DNA of 64,000 bases from Amylibacter marinus (GTDB lineage: Bacteria > Pseudomonadota > Alphaproteobacteria > Rhodobacterales > Rhodobacteraceae): positions 1 through 64,000 of the forward strand of contig NZ_BSNN01000001.1 in assembly GCF_030160015.1 (NCBI RefSeq), written 5' to 3'. Shown piece after piece: positions 26,761-34,831 of the stretch. The notes under the pieces are model-generated. The model ran no database searches. It was not told the DNA's origin and saw only the letters and a program-made list of their open reading frames with translations. A program made the position numbers and the translations under genes. Within the stretch, counting starts at the first letter, position 1. Each line of letters begins with the position of its first letter.

Positions 26761-27927
26761 ATGTCCCGCCAGAACTATCTATTCACTTCGGAATCCGTTT
26801 CCGAGGGCCACCCCGATAAAATTTGTGATCGTATATCGGATTCGATCCTTGATGCTCTTCTTTCCAACGAAGAGCTGGCGCGCGTTGCTTGTGAAACTTT
26901 CGCTACCACCAATCGTGTTGTTATTGGCGGCGAGGTTGGTCTTTCTTCTGTGCAGAAATTGCAGGAATTTATGGGCGGGGTCGAGGATATCGTGCGCGCA
27001 TGTGTCCGCGATATAGGCTATCAGCAAGACGGGTTTCATTGGCAGAGCTTGGCTGTGGAAAACCATCTGCATGAACAATCTGCACATATCGCGCAAGGCG
27101 TCGATAACGACGGCGCGGGTGATCAGGGCATTATGTTTGGCTACGCAGTGGATGAAACCCCCGAGCTGATGCCCGCCCCCATCCAATATTCGCATGCGAT
27201 TTTGCGCAATCTGGCCGAGGCCAGACACGCGGGTGATGTGCCGCAGCTAGGCCCAGACGCCAAGGCGCAATTATCTGTTGTGTATCGTGCGGGGTTGCCT
27301 GTTGGGGTTAGCTCTATTGTGCTGTCTACCCAGCACTTAGACGAGGGTATGTCTTCATCAGATGTGCGTGATGTGGTGGAACCCTATATCCGCAAAACCC
27401 TGCCAGAGGGTTGGATTTCGCCCGAAACGGAATGGCACGTAAACCCAACAGGAAAATTTGTAATCGGTGGCCCTGATGGGGATGCTGGCCTGACAGGGCG
27501 TAAAATCATTGTGGATACCTATGGGGGTGCCGCCCCGCATGGGGGGGGGGCGTTTTCCGGCAAAGACCCAACAAAGGTCGATCGCTCGGCGGCCTATGCG
27601 GCGCGCTATTTGGCCAAAAATGTTGTGGCGGCTGGTCTGGCCAAGCGATGCACAATTCAGCTGTCTTATGCCATTGGCGTGGCAAAGCCTCTGTCAATCT
27701 ATGCGGATACACATGGTACAGGGCAGGTGCATGAGGCCGAGATTGAAAAGGCGGTGGCCCAGTCTATGGATCTGACCCCGCAGGGAATTATTCAGCACCT
27801 TAATCTGCGTCGCCCAATCTATGCACGCACCGCTGCCTATGGCCACTTTGGCCGTGCACCAGATGCGGACGGCGGGTTTTCTTGGGAAGACACTGATTTG
27901 GTAGAAACCCTGAAAAAGGCTGTTTGA
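26761..27927 (+). CDS. metK: S-adenosylmethionine synthetase
   Basis: Makes S-adenosylmethionine from methionine and ATP. The 388-residue protein starts [23 protein letters not shown], the conserved ATP-binding N-terminus. Further motifs are DQGIMFGYA near residue 120 and [20 protein letters not shown] from H260. The ATG at 26761 is preferred to an upstream TTG at 26716, which lies inside the riboswitch. The Gly-Gly-Gly of the HGGGAF motif is encoded in an uninterrupted run of ten G residues, a slippage-prone tract. Translation should be controlled by the SAM/SAH riboswitch. Confidence 0.97.
   Translation: MSRQNYLFTSESVSEGHPDKICDRISDSILDALLSNEELARVACETFATTNRVVIGGEVGLSSVQKLQEFMGGVEDIVRACVRDIGYQQDGFHWQSLAVENHLHEQSAHIAQGVDNDGAGDQGIMFGYAVDETPELMPAPIQYSHAILRNLAEARHAGDVPQLGPDAKAQLSVVYRAGLPVGVSSIVLSTQHLDEGMSSSDVRDVVEPYIRKTLPEGWISPETEWHVNPTGKFVIGGPDGDAGLTGRKIIVDTYGGAAPHGGGAFSGKDPTKVDRSAAYAARYLAKNVVAAGLAKRCTIQLSYAIGVAKPLSIYADTHGTGQVHEAEIEKAVAQSMDLTPQGIIQHLNLRRPIYARTAAYGHFGRAPDADGGFSWEDTDLVETLKKAV
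27541..27550 (+). repeat. Homopolymer run of ten G inside metK
   Basis: Ten consecutive G residues encode part of the conserved HGGGAF motif. A one-base change would frameshift the enzyme after residue 260. The frame is intact here. Confidence 0.9.
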
Positions 27928-27984
27928 CCTAAGCGGCGATACTCCTTACAGAGCCACAACCGCTGTTGGGCTAGGGATCGGATT

Positions 27985-28707
27985 ATGACAAAACGCGAAA
28001 AACATGTTTCGGGCGCCCCTAGGCGTAATTTTTATGGGCGGATCAAGGGTAAATCTCTGCATAAATCACAGCAACGCTATATGGCCGAGGATTTGGATGA
28101 TCTAAAGCCTTCTGGGGTGACTTGGGCAGATAATCCTGATCGTACAGCCATTGATCCTAGGGATTGGTTTGGGGATGATCGCGAAATTTGGCTAGAGGTC
28201 GGATTTGGCGGTGGTGAGCATATGGTACACCAAGCGGGCCTTAATCCTGATGTTGGGATAATCGGATGCGAGCCCTATATAAACGGTGTTGCGATGCTGT
28301 TGGGAAAGATACGCGAATCTGGTGTTGATAATGTGGTCGTTCATCCCGGGGATGCACGGGATATGATGGACGTTCTGCCAGAGGCTTCAATTTCCCGCGC
28401 GTTTCTTCTTTATCCTGACCCATGGCCAAAGGCGCGCCATCATCGCCGTCGCTTTGTAACCCCTGAACATTTAGAGCCCTTGGCACGGTGCCTGAAACCT
28501 GGTGCTATTTTCCGTGTGGCCACAGATATCGAAGACTATGTGCGCCAGACCTTGGAAGAGGTCCACAAGAACGGTAATTTTGAGTGGTTGGCTGAAGAGG
28601 CCGACGATTGGCGCAGGCCTTGGTCTGATTGGATTTCTACCCGCTATGAACAAAAGGCCCTGCGAGAGGGGCGAACCCCGCATTATGTAACCTTCCGTCG
28701 CCTATAA
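27985..28707 (+). CDS. trmB: tRNA (guanine-N7-)-methyltransferase
   Basis: Methylates N7 of G46 in the tRNA variable loop using SAM. The 240-residue Rossmann-fold protein has WLEVGFGGGEHM (SAM-binding) near residue 70 and the TrmB signature FLLYPDPWPKARHHRRRF near residue 139. It lies just after metK, a logical place for a SAM user and a conserved neighbour. Its last six bases overlap the end of the convergent AraC-type gene. Confidence 0.95.
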   Translation: MTKREKHVSGAPRRNFYGRIKGKSLHKSQQRYMAEDLDDLKPSGVTWADNPDRTAIDPRDWFGDDREIWLEVGFGGGEHMVHQAGLNPDVGIIGCEPYINGVAMLLGKIRESGVDNVVVHPGDARDMMDVLPEASISRAFLLYPDPWPKARHHRRRFVTPEHLEPLARCLKPGAIFRVATDIEDYVRQTLEEVHKNGNFEWLAEEADDWRRPWSDWISTRYEQKALREGRTPHYVTFRRL

Positions 28708-29715
28708 TCCTTGTTGCGATTTTCGGTATTCTAGCGGGGATTGCCCGTACACCCGCTCAAACTCTCGGTAAAAATTCGAACGGGTCAGAAATCCAGATTG
28801 TTCCATTATGTGTGTCGCACTGTGGCGTGTATTCACAAGTAATTGCGCGGCATGGCGCAGGCGAAAGCCATTGACGTATTGTGATACATTGATGCCTTTG
28901 GTCTGATTAATGGCTTCTGAGATCTGGCGCGTAGGGACATGCAGACGCTTTGCCAACCGATCCAATGTTAGATTGGTATCCAAATACAAATGGCTATCTT
29001 GTAAAAGTGCAGAAGCTCTCTGTTCTAACTCTGAATGCACGCTATCTACATTGGGCGCAGGTGCCGCGTGGGGCGCAGAGGTGCGCGTGAAAAACACAAT
29101 TGCGGCAATCATCGATAGGGCGGAAACAAAGGAACCAACCGAGATCAAATTTATCGCTTCTTTTGATTTTCCGAGGGCAAAACTAACAGCAATACTGGTA
29201 TCAAAAACAAAAGACATGAAAAGTAAAGCGGCCGCAAATAGCATACATCTGCGCAAATTTTCTAGCAGAGCTAAAGGGGCCAGTTGCAAACTATCTGGCC
29301 CACGTCTCCAAAGCCCGATCAGCAACGCACAATAGGTCAGGTAACTCAGGCCGATCATTAAATCATAGGTGGTTCGAATGTTCGCAATGAAAAGCGGAAC
29401 TATCCCAAGGATGAAAGGTATGCCCAAATGGGCGACACCAACTTGGCGCATGTGTTTCGGGCCACAGCCCAACGCGCGAAATCCCAGATAGATACAAGGG
29501 CCAACAAATAGCGGAATTATTGGCTGTACATAGGCAAGAAAGTCAATCCGGTACCCGAAACGTAGGCCAACCGCCAAGGTGCCTGCGGTCAAAAAACCAA
29601 ATGCAGCGGTAAAAAAGAACCGCGCTAGGTGATTCTGTAAATTGATGCGCCAGATCATTACGCAGGCAACCAATGCCAAGATAAAGGTTAGGATCGGTAG
29701 CGGAAGTTCTAACAA
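28702..29715 (-). CDS. Membrane-anchored AraC-family regulator
   Basis: A 337-residue regulator with about seven hydrophobic segments in its first 210 residues and an AraC-type double helix-turn-helix at the C-terminus (about 235-333; LTLDRLAKRLHVPTRQISEA and ending FYREFERVYGQSPLEYRKS). The membrane part should act as a sensor, so it would act from the inner membrane. No ATG opens the frame; TTG at 29715 is used. It is divergent from an exported alpha/beta hydrolase, and palindromes lie between the two, so it probably controls that gene and itself. The signal sensed is unknown. Confidence 0.82.
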   Translation of the reverse strand: MLELPLPILTFILALVACVMIWRINLQNHLARFFFTAAFGFLTAGTLAVGLRFGYRIDFLAYVQPIIPLFVGPCIYLGFRALGCGPKHMRQVGVAHLGIPFILGIVPLFIANIRTTYDLMIGLSYLTYCALLIGLWRRGPDSLQLAPLALLENLRRCMLFAAALLFMSFVFDTSIAVSFALGKSKEAINLISVGSFVSALSMIAAIVFFTRTSAPHAAPAPNVDSVHSELEQRASALLQDSHLYLDTNLTLDRLAKRLHVPTRQISEAINQTKGINVSQYVNGFRLRHAAQLLVNTRHSATHIMEQSGFLTRSNFYREFERVYGQSPLEYRKSQQGL

Positions 29716-29740
29716 GCTGGTTTCTTTCGTGTTCTTAAAT

Positions 29741-29796
29741 ACACCTTAGGTGTCCTATATTCTGTTTTGGCTGTCCTGAAACGCAATGTAGGACAG
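29741..29796. promoter_or_regulatory. Operator cluster between regulator and hydrolase
   Basis: Perfect palindrome ACACCT-T-AGGTGT (29741-29753). TGTCCT recurs at 29751-29756 and 29772-29777, 21 bases (two helical turns) apart. CTGTCCT (29771-29777) also pairs with AGGACAG (29790-29796) as an inverted repeat. This density of phased repeats fits binding of the adjacent AraC-type regulator. Inference from pattern and position. Confidence 0.5.
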
Positions 29797-29872
29797 GATA
29801 TTTGGCTCATGTGGTTGTTTTTATTGCTCTTTTATCTGATTTCTGTCTCATCAACTTTTCGGAGATTACCCC

Positions 29873-30910
29873 ATGAGATATCAAACACCAATATCAATCC
29901 TATTATCATTTATGATTGCTGCCCCTGCGGCTATTGCTCAGGATTACCAAACTGGCATGAAAGAGCTGGTAATCCTTGAGAAGGATGGTACGCGTCACCT
30001 AAACGGGTTTTTATGGTACCCGACAACAGAAGTCGAAAATCCAGTTCCTGCACATGGAAATGTGGTATGGGAGCCGATTTCGGTGATACCAGATGCACCA
30101 TTAACAACTGAAACGCACCCTTTGGTGCTGCTATCACATGGCATGTTCGGGAACGCGCGCAACCAAGCATGGCTTGCCAGTGCATTAACCAAGCAAGGTT
30201 ACATTGTTGCCGCGATTGACCACCCTGGCACAAGCACGTTTAACCGCAACGCAGATCAACGGCGCTCGTTGTGGCGTAGGCCACAGGATATTTCGCGTAC
30301 CCTAGATTATTTATTGGATCAGCCCGCGTTCAAATCGGTGATTGATCCTGCGCGCATCCATATGGCTGGGCATTCATTGGGTGGCTTTACGGCCGTTGCG
30401 TTGGCTGGTGGGCGATTTGACCCCGATCATTTTGATGGGTTTTGTGCTGATAACCCTGCGGATTTGGTTTGTACTATATTCGATCGTTGGAATGTTGCGA
30501 AATCTAATACAGATCGCGCAGCGATGCAGGTTGACCTGCGGGATGATCGGATTAAATCCATTGCGGTTTTTGATTTGGGAGGCACACAGACGTTTTCACC
30601 AGAAAGCCTTGGTCAAATTAGTACACCGATGATTGTTTATGGTGCGCCGCAGGATATTTCTGGCCTTGATCTAGATGTTGAATCGCGCGCACTTGTGACA
30701 TCTCTTTCGCAGGATATCGTACAGTATCACGAGCCAGAGGGGCTTGCGCATTTTGATTTTCTAGGGGTCTGCACTGCGGCTGCTTTGGATATTCTAAAAG
30801 AAGAAGAGCCTGATGATATATTCGTATGCGAAGAGGGGCGCCAGGAACGCCGGGCGGCACATCAAATGATCGTCGAGAACGTGGCGCATTTTTTTGAGGA
30901 TCAATCATAA
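29873..30910 (+). CDS. Exported alpha/beta hydrolase
   Basis: A 345-residue predicted periplasmic or secreted esterase-type hydrolase. A signal peptide (residues 1-22, ending AIAQ) is followed by an alpha/beta-hydrolase fold: LVLLSHGMFGN (oxyanion region) near residue 83, nucleophile S168 in AGHSLGGF, and a probable His in GLAHFDF near residue 290. It resembles predicted dienelactone-hydrolase/PAF-acetylhydrolase-like proteins. Cysteines near 192-203 (FCADNPADLVC) may form a disulfide. It stands alone, divergent from a membrane AraC-type regulator; substrate unknown. Confidence 0.8.
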   Translation: MRYQTPISILLSFMIAAPAAIAQDYQTGMKELVILEKDGTRHLNGFLWYPTTEVENPVPAHGNVVWEPISVIPDAPLTTETHPLVLLSHGMFGNARNQAWLASALTKQGYIVAAIDHPGTSTFNRNADQRRSLWRRPQDISRTLDYLLDQPAFKSVIDPARIHMAGHSLGGFTAVALAGGRFDPDHFDGFCADNPADLVCTIFDRWNVAKSNTDRAAMQVDLRDDRIKSIAVFDLGGTQTFSPESLGQISTPMIVYGAPQDISGLDLDVESRALVTSLSQDIVQYHEPEGLAHFDFLGVCTAAALDILKEEEPDDIFVCEEGRQERRAAHQMIVENVAHFFEDQS

Positions 30911-31064
30911 TTCACGAAGGATCGGGGCACGCCAATGGCGTTGCCCCGAATTCTTGTGCAGGGATTATGTCGCTCTGAACTGCGGCCATCTCGAAGGAAA
31001 TAGAAAACTGCCGTGGACGGTTTTTGACGGATGGGGTACATAGACCTAAATCAAGGAGAAGATC

Positions 31065-32399
31065 ATGGCAGGACACGGCGCCCCCATCCCAATGACAGGA
31101 AAATCCAGCGGACCGCTGAGCGGTACAGCCCATATCCCTGGGGATAAATCTGTCTCGCACAGATCACTGATACTAGGGGCCTTAGCGGTTGGTGAAACCA
31201 AAATCACAGGCCTGTTAGAGGGCCAAGACGTGCTGGATACAGGCAAGGCGATGGCATCTTTTGGGGCCACGGTTACCCGCCACGGCGAAGGCGCATGGTC
31301 TGTCCACGGTGTAGGTGTTGGTGGGTTCGCGGAACCCGAGGATGTGATCGATTGTGGGAATGCCGGTACAGGGGTGCGCCTGATTATGGGGGCAATGTCG
31401 ACCTGCCCGATTACCGCAACGTTTACGGGGGATGCCAGTTTGCGGTCGCGGCCTATGGGGCGCATTACTGATCCGCTGTTGAAATTCGGCGCTACGCCCC
31501 ATGGGCGAGCCAAGGGCTTGTTGCCACTAACCATGGTTGGTGCCGCCGACGCCATGGGGGTACGCTATACCTCACCACACCCATCGGCTCAGATTAAATC
31601 GGCTGTTCTGTTGGCTGGTTTAAACGCCAGAGGCGAAACCGTTCTGATCGAAAAGGAAAAGACCCGCGATCATAGCGAGCGTATGTTGCGCGGTTTTGGA
31701 GCCAATGTCGAAACCGTAGAAACCTCTGCTGGGTTTGAAATCACAGTACAAGGCCAGCCAGAGCTACAGGCCCAAACCATTGCCGTCCCGCGTGATCCGT
31801 CTTCGGCGGCTTTTCCTGTTTGTGCCGCATTGATTGTCGAAGGTTCGGAAATTCTAGTGCCCAACATTGGGTTAAATCCCACGCGGGCAGGGCTGTTTAC
31901 CACATTGGTTGAAATGGGCGCCGACATCACATTTGAAAACGAACGCGAAGAGGGTGGCGAGCCGGTTGCTGATTTGCGGGTTAAGGCCAGTAATTTGGTT
32001 GGGGTCGAGGTTCCGCCAGAACGCGCCCCAAGCATGATCGACGAATACCCGATCCTATCCGCAGTTGCCAGTTTCGCCAAGGGTAAGACAATCATGCGCG
32101 GCGTGAAAGAATTGCGGGTTAAGGAATGCGATCGTATTGATGCTATGGCACGTGGGCTTGAAGCAAACGGTGTTACCATCGAGGAGGGTGAAGACTACTT
32201 AATTGTATATGGCCAAGACGGTGAAGTTGAAGGGGGGGGCACTTGTGCAACTCATCTTGATCATCGGATTGCCATGTCGTTCCTGTGCATGGGTTTGGCA
32301 ACCAAGAAGCCCGTTTCGGTGGATGACACAGGTGCAATCGCCACCAGCTTTCCGATCTTTACGCCTCTTATGACAGGTCTAGGCGCTGATATCGCATGA
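31065..32399 (+). CDS. aroA: 3-phosphoshikimate 1-carboxyvinyltransferase (EPSP synthase)
   Basis: Sixth step of the shikimate pathway: joins phosphoenolpyruvate to shikimate-3-phosphate. The 444-residue protein has [16 protein letters not shown] near residue 24, the substrate-binding loop GNAGTGVRL near residue 98 and [12 protein letters not shown] near residue 349. AAGGAG precedes the start. The NAGTG loop with Ala after Gly and the overall length suggest a class II-like enzyme, but I cannot confirm inhibitor tolerance. Its stop overlaps the start of cmk (ATGA), so the two are translated together. Confidence 0.96.
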   Translation: MAGHGAPIPMTGKSSGPLSGTAHIPGDKSVSHRSLILGALAVGETKITGLLEGQDVLDTGKAMASFGATVTRHGEGAWSVHGVGVGGFAEPEDVIDCGNAGTGVRLIMGAMSTCPITATFTGDASLRSRPMGRITDPLLKFGATPHGRAKGLLPLTMVGAADAMGVRYTSPHPSAQIKSAVLLAGLNARGETVLIEKEKTRDHSERMLRGFGANVETVETSAGFEITVQGQPELQAQTIAVPRDPSSAAFPVCAALIVEGSEILVPNIGLNPTRAGLFTTLVEMGADITFENEREEGGEPVADLRVKASNLVGVEVPPERAPSMIDEYPILSAVASFAKGKTIMRGVKELRVKECDRIDAMARGLEANGVTIEEGEDYLIVYGQDGEVEGGGTCATHLDHRIAMSFLCMGLATKKPVSVDDTGAIATSFPIFTPLMTGLGADIA

Positions 32400-33028
32400 G
32401 TTTCACCGTTGCCATAGATGGGCCCGCCGCGGCAGGTAAGGGCACGATTTCCAAGGCCGTAGCCGCACATTTTGGCTTTGCGCATCTGGATACTGGGTTG
32501 TTGTACCGCGCCGTTGGACGAAAGACATTAGGACTTGAAACTCTTTCAGAGACCACCGCGGCCCAATTGGCAGCAGAGCTAACGCCCACGGATTTAGAGC
32601 GCGACGATCTGCGCACAGTAGAGGTGGCCCAAGCCGCATCTAGGGTTGCAGCGCTCCCTGCTGTTCGCCAAGAATTGCTGGCGTTTCAAAGAGCGTTTTC
32701 AAAGCGTCCTATGGGTGCTGTGCTAGATGGGCGCGATATCGGTACTGTGATCTGCCCAGATGCAGATGTGAAGTTGTTTGTAACCGCTAGCGACGAAATT
32801 CGCGCCCGACGCAGATACGAAGAGCTAAAAAACAAGGGTGGGCGTGATAGTCTCGCCCATGTTATGGCGGCCCTAAAACAGCGCGATGCCAATGATGCTG
32901 CCCGCGATGTGGCCCCGATGGAACAAGCCGCGGATGCTATCCTGCTTGATACCACAAATATGGTGATTGACGTAGCGGTCCAGAGTGCCATCAGTGTTAT
33001 TAAAAAACGAATGCAAGATCAGGGATAA
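32396..33028 (+). CDS. cmk: Cytidylate kinase
   Basis: Phosphorylates CMP and dCMP to the diphosphates. The 210 residues start with the P-loop [12 protein letters not shown] (G9-T17). [21 protein letters not shown] lies near residue 107 (CMP-binding), and RRRYEEL near residue 138. It overlaps aroA by four bases. In related genomes aroA-cmk-rpsA-ihfB are usually contiguous; here a serine hydrolase and a small exported protein lie between cmk and rpsA. Confidence 0.96.
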   Translation: MSFTVAIDGPAAAGKGTISKAVAAHFGFAHLDTGLLYRAVGRKTLGLETLSETTAAQLAAELTPTDLERDDLRTVEVAQAASRVAALPAVRQELLAFQRAFSKRPMGAVLDGRDIGTVICPDADVKLFVTASDEIRARRRYEELKNKGGRDSLAHVMAALKQRDANDAARDVAPMEQAADAILLDTTNMVIDVAVQSAISVIKKRMQDQG

Positions 33029-33071
33029 CTCTTTTATTTACCCGCTTAGGGTGTTCATCTAGGTGATTTCG

Positions 33072-34085
33072 ATGCGGTACATGTTCTTGAAAGGTTTACT
33101 GATTTTGCTGATTTGGGTTTGTTTCGGCCCAGCAAGGGCGGAGCAGAGCAACCTAGTAGATGCGATGGATGCTGCCCTAGCCAATTGGGCCAAACAACAC
33201 GGTGTGGCCAATACGACCATGACTGTATTTAAGAACGGAGAGCTGTTGTCGCCGACCAAGTCTGTCCCTGTAGCAAAGGAAGTTTTTGCGCTGGCGAGCT
33301 TAAGCAAATCCATCACGGGCATGTGCATTCTCGACTTGATCGAACAAAAGAAATTGCACTTTACAACGCCCCTGGGCGCAGTTTTTGGGAAACGATTGCA
33401 GGGATTGAAGCTGAACGATACCCATAATGCCAATATTACGATTGCGCAGCTGCTAACGCAAACATCTGGGTTAGGGCCTGATAGCACCCAGAGCCGTATG
33501 GGGAAATGGCTGTACAGTAAACGCGACCGCCATGAGCAGATTTCAAAACATGCATTGGGACGGGAGAGTCAGCAAGGCACGTCTGGAAAATTTCAATACA
33601 ACAATGAAAACTATGCAATTCTTGGGGCGGTGATCGAAAAGGTTACAGCGCAAGGTTATATGCAGTACTGCCGTAAACAAGTGCTAGAACCGCATGGTAT
33701 TTCAACAGCTGGCCTGTCTCCAAGATTTGGGGCCTATGGTGCTATGGGGGGGTGGGAAATGAGCACCGCGGATTTTGCGCGCTTTGTAATCGGGAACCTT
33801 TCATCGACATCAAAATACGCCGCCGCCCCCTTTGATACTGCTGCGGCCGCTGTTGATGGCGGGGTTTTTTACGGTGCGGGCGTATTTTTTCGCAAGAGCA
33901 CGGTTGGGCATAATTTTTGGCATCATGGAGCAGTATGCCTTGGCGAACGCGAACAGGTCGGTGCATTTTTTGCATTCTGGCAAGGAAAGCTGGGCGTGGT
34001 TGTGGGTTATGATCGCTGCCCCGATTGGAATATGATGATCGAGCTTGACCAATCCTTGGCTCAGGTCGCATTTGCGCGGCAATAA
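33072..34085 (+). CDS. Exported serine hydrolase, beta-lactamase class C-like
   Basis: A 337-residue secreted serine hydrolase of the PBP4*/class C beta-lactamase fold. Signal peptide covers residues 1-24 (ending GPARAEQ). The SxxK nucleophile motif is S76-L-S-K79 and the second motif is Y176-N-N. The third motif (HxG/KTG) would lie in WHHGAVCLGE near residue 280. ATG at 33072 is chosen over a GTG nine bases upstream because AGGTGA lies in between. It could be an esterase, D-alanyl carboxypeptidase or peptidase; antibiotic hydrolysis is not implied. It stands as an insertion between cmk and rpsA. Confidence 0.8.
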   Translation: MRYMFLKGLLILLIWVCFGPARAEQSNLVDAMDAALANWAKQHGVANTTMTVFKNGELLSPTKSVPVAKEVFALASLSKSITGMCILDLIEQKKLHFTTPLGAVFGKRLQGLKLNDTHNANITIAQLLTQTSGLGPDSTQSRMGKWLYSKRDRHEQISKHALGRESQQGTSGKFQYNNENYAILGAVIEKVTAQGYMQYCRKQVLEPHGISTAGLSPRFGAYGAMGGWEMSTADFARFVIGNLSSTSKYAAAPFDTAAAAVDGGVFYGAGVFFRKSTVGHNFWHHGAVCLGEREQVGAFFAFWQGKLGVVVGYDRCPDWNMMIELDQSLAQVAFARQ

Positions 34086-34211
34086 ACTCGATTTATTTCT
34101 GGGTGTTGGCTTGGGGCAGTGTTACTGGGTTGGATACAGTCAACTCCGCAAATAGGTTGATCTGTTGCTTGGTCAAGTGGCGCATTTCTGCGCCACTTTC
34201 AGCACTGTAAT

Positions 34212-34508
34212 TTATTTGTGGGTCGCGGTCATGCTGGCTTTGTCCAAATGCGCTGAACAATCTTTGTCCATGCCAGCTTCCATTTTCTTTTTGGCCATAG
34301 ATAGCTCTTCCATTGCCATTTCTTTCTTATCGCCCTTGGCCATTTCCACTTCTTTGCCGACCATTTCAAAGCCTTTGGCATCACATGCGATCATTTCGCC
34401 CTTGGCCATTTCGTCTTTCGCCATTGCGTCTTTTTCTTTGTCCATGGCGAATGATGCGCCAGACATTGCGGTTAAAGCGATTGCGGTGATTGTAAGTGTT
34501 TTAAGCAT
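34212..34508 (-). CDS. Small exported Met/Lys/Glu-rich protein
   Basis: A 98-residue periplasmic protein with signal peptide (residues 1-21, cleavage after SFA) and AGGAGAG before its ATG. The mature part is low-complexity: repeats of MAKDE/MAKGE/MAK units, about one Met every four to five residues, with only two Cys. No family recognised. Such Met-rich exported proteins sometimes bind copper or silver, but no neighbouring copper gene supports this. It is antisense to a spurious plus-strand open frame and flanked by the serine hydrolase and rpsA. Confidence 0.7.
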   Translation of the reverse strand: MLKTLTITAIALTAMSGASFAMDKEKDAMAKDEMAKGEMIACDAKGFEMVGKEVEMAKGDKKEMAMEELSMAKKKMEAGMDKDCSAHLDKASMTATHK

Positions 34509-34831
34509 TGGTCTCTCCTGTTGGTTGCTTGAGCAGAGGTTTAGATTTGGGATTAGTAACGGGCAATTAACCTTTGCGTGGGGTAAAAGTGATCGTATTG
34601 TCGGGAAGTACGCTTGCAATTCTGGCCTTTACCTGCATGGAAAAATTGCCTATATCCGCCTCAATCGCCATAAGGCAGCGGGGCAATGACCCCAAAGAGT
34701 GAGCAGGGCTGGTAATCACCGGCCCTTTGTGTGTTTGTAAGTTTGCTCTGCACTGGTGATTGTAACGAAACCCAAAGACCCGTGGATGTAACCGCGCGGC
34801 CCGTAAAAATGACTGATAAGGATTAACATAT
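34509..34831. other. Intergenic stretch and rpsA leader
   Basis: 323 bases without a supportable gene. On the plus strand they hold a GC-rich hairpin (34706-34728) and the likely rpsA leader. A 34-codon minus-strand frame (34567-34671) has plausible composition but no ribosome binding site. Confidence 0.55.
34706..34728 (+). terminator. Terminator-like hairpin before rpsA
   Basis: GGGCTGGT (34706-34713) pairs with ACCGGCCC (34718-34725) across AATC and is followed by TTTGTGTGTTT. It lies about 105 bases before rpsA with no plus-strand gene just upstream, so it could terminate read-through from the serine hydrolase or act as an attenuator in the rpsA leader. Confidence 0.5.

Noticed and set aside
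34567-34671. Minus-strand 34-codon frame before the Met-rich gene
   Set aside because: Composition looks coding-like, but there is no ribosome binding site and I recognise no family; too short to call.
34165-34689. Plus-strand frame of 174 codons
   Set aside because: It is antisense to the Met-rich exported protein, which has a signal peptide and AGGAGAG site; the plus frame is Ser/Ile-rich shadow sequence.
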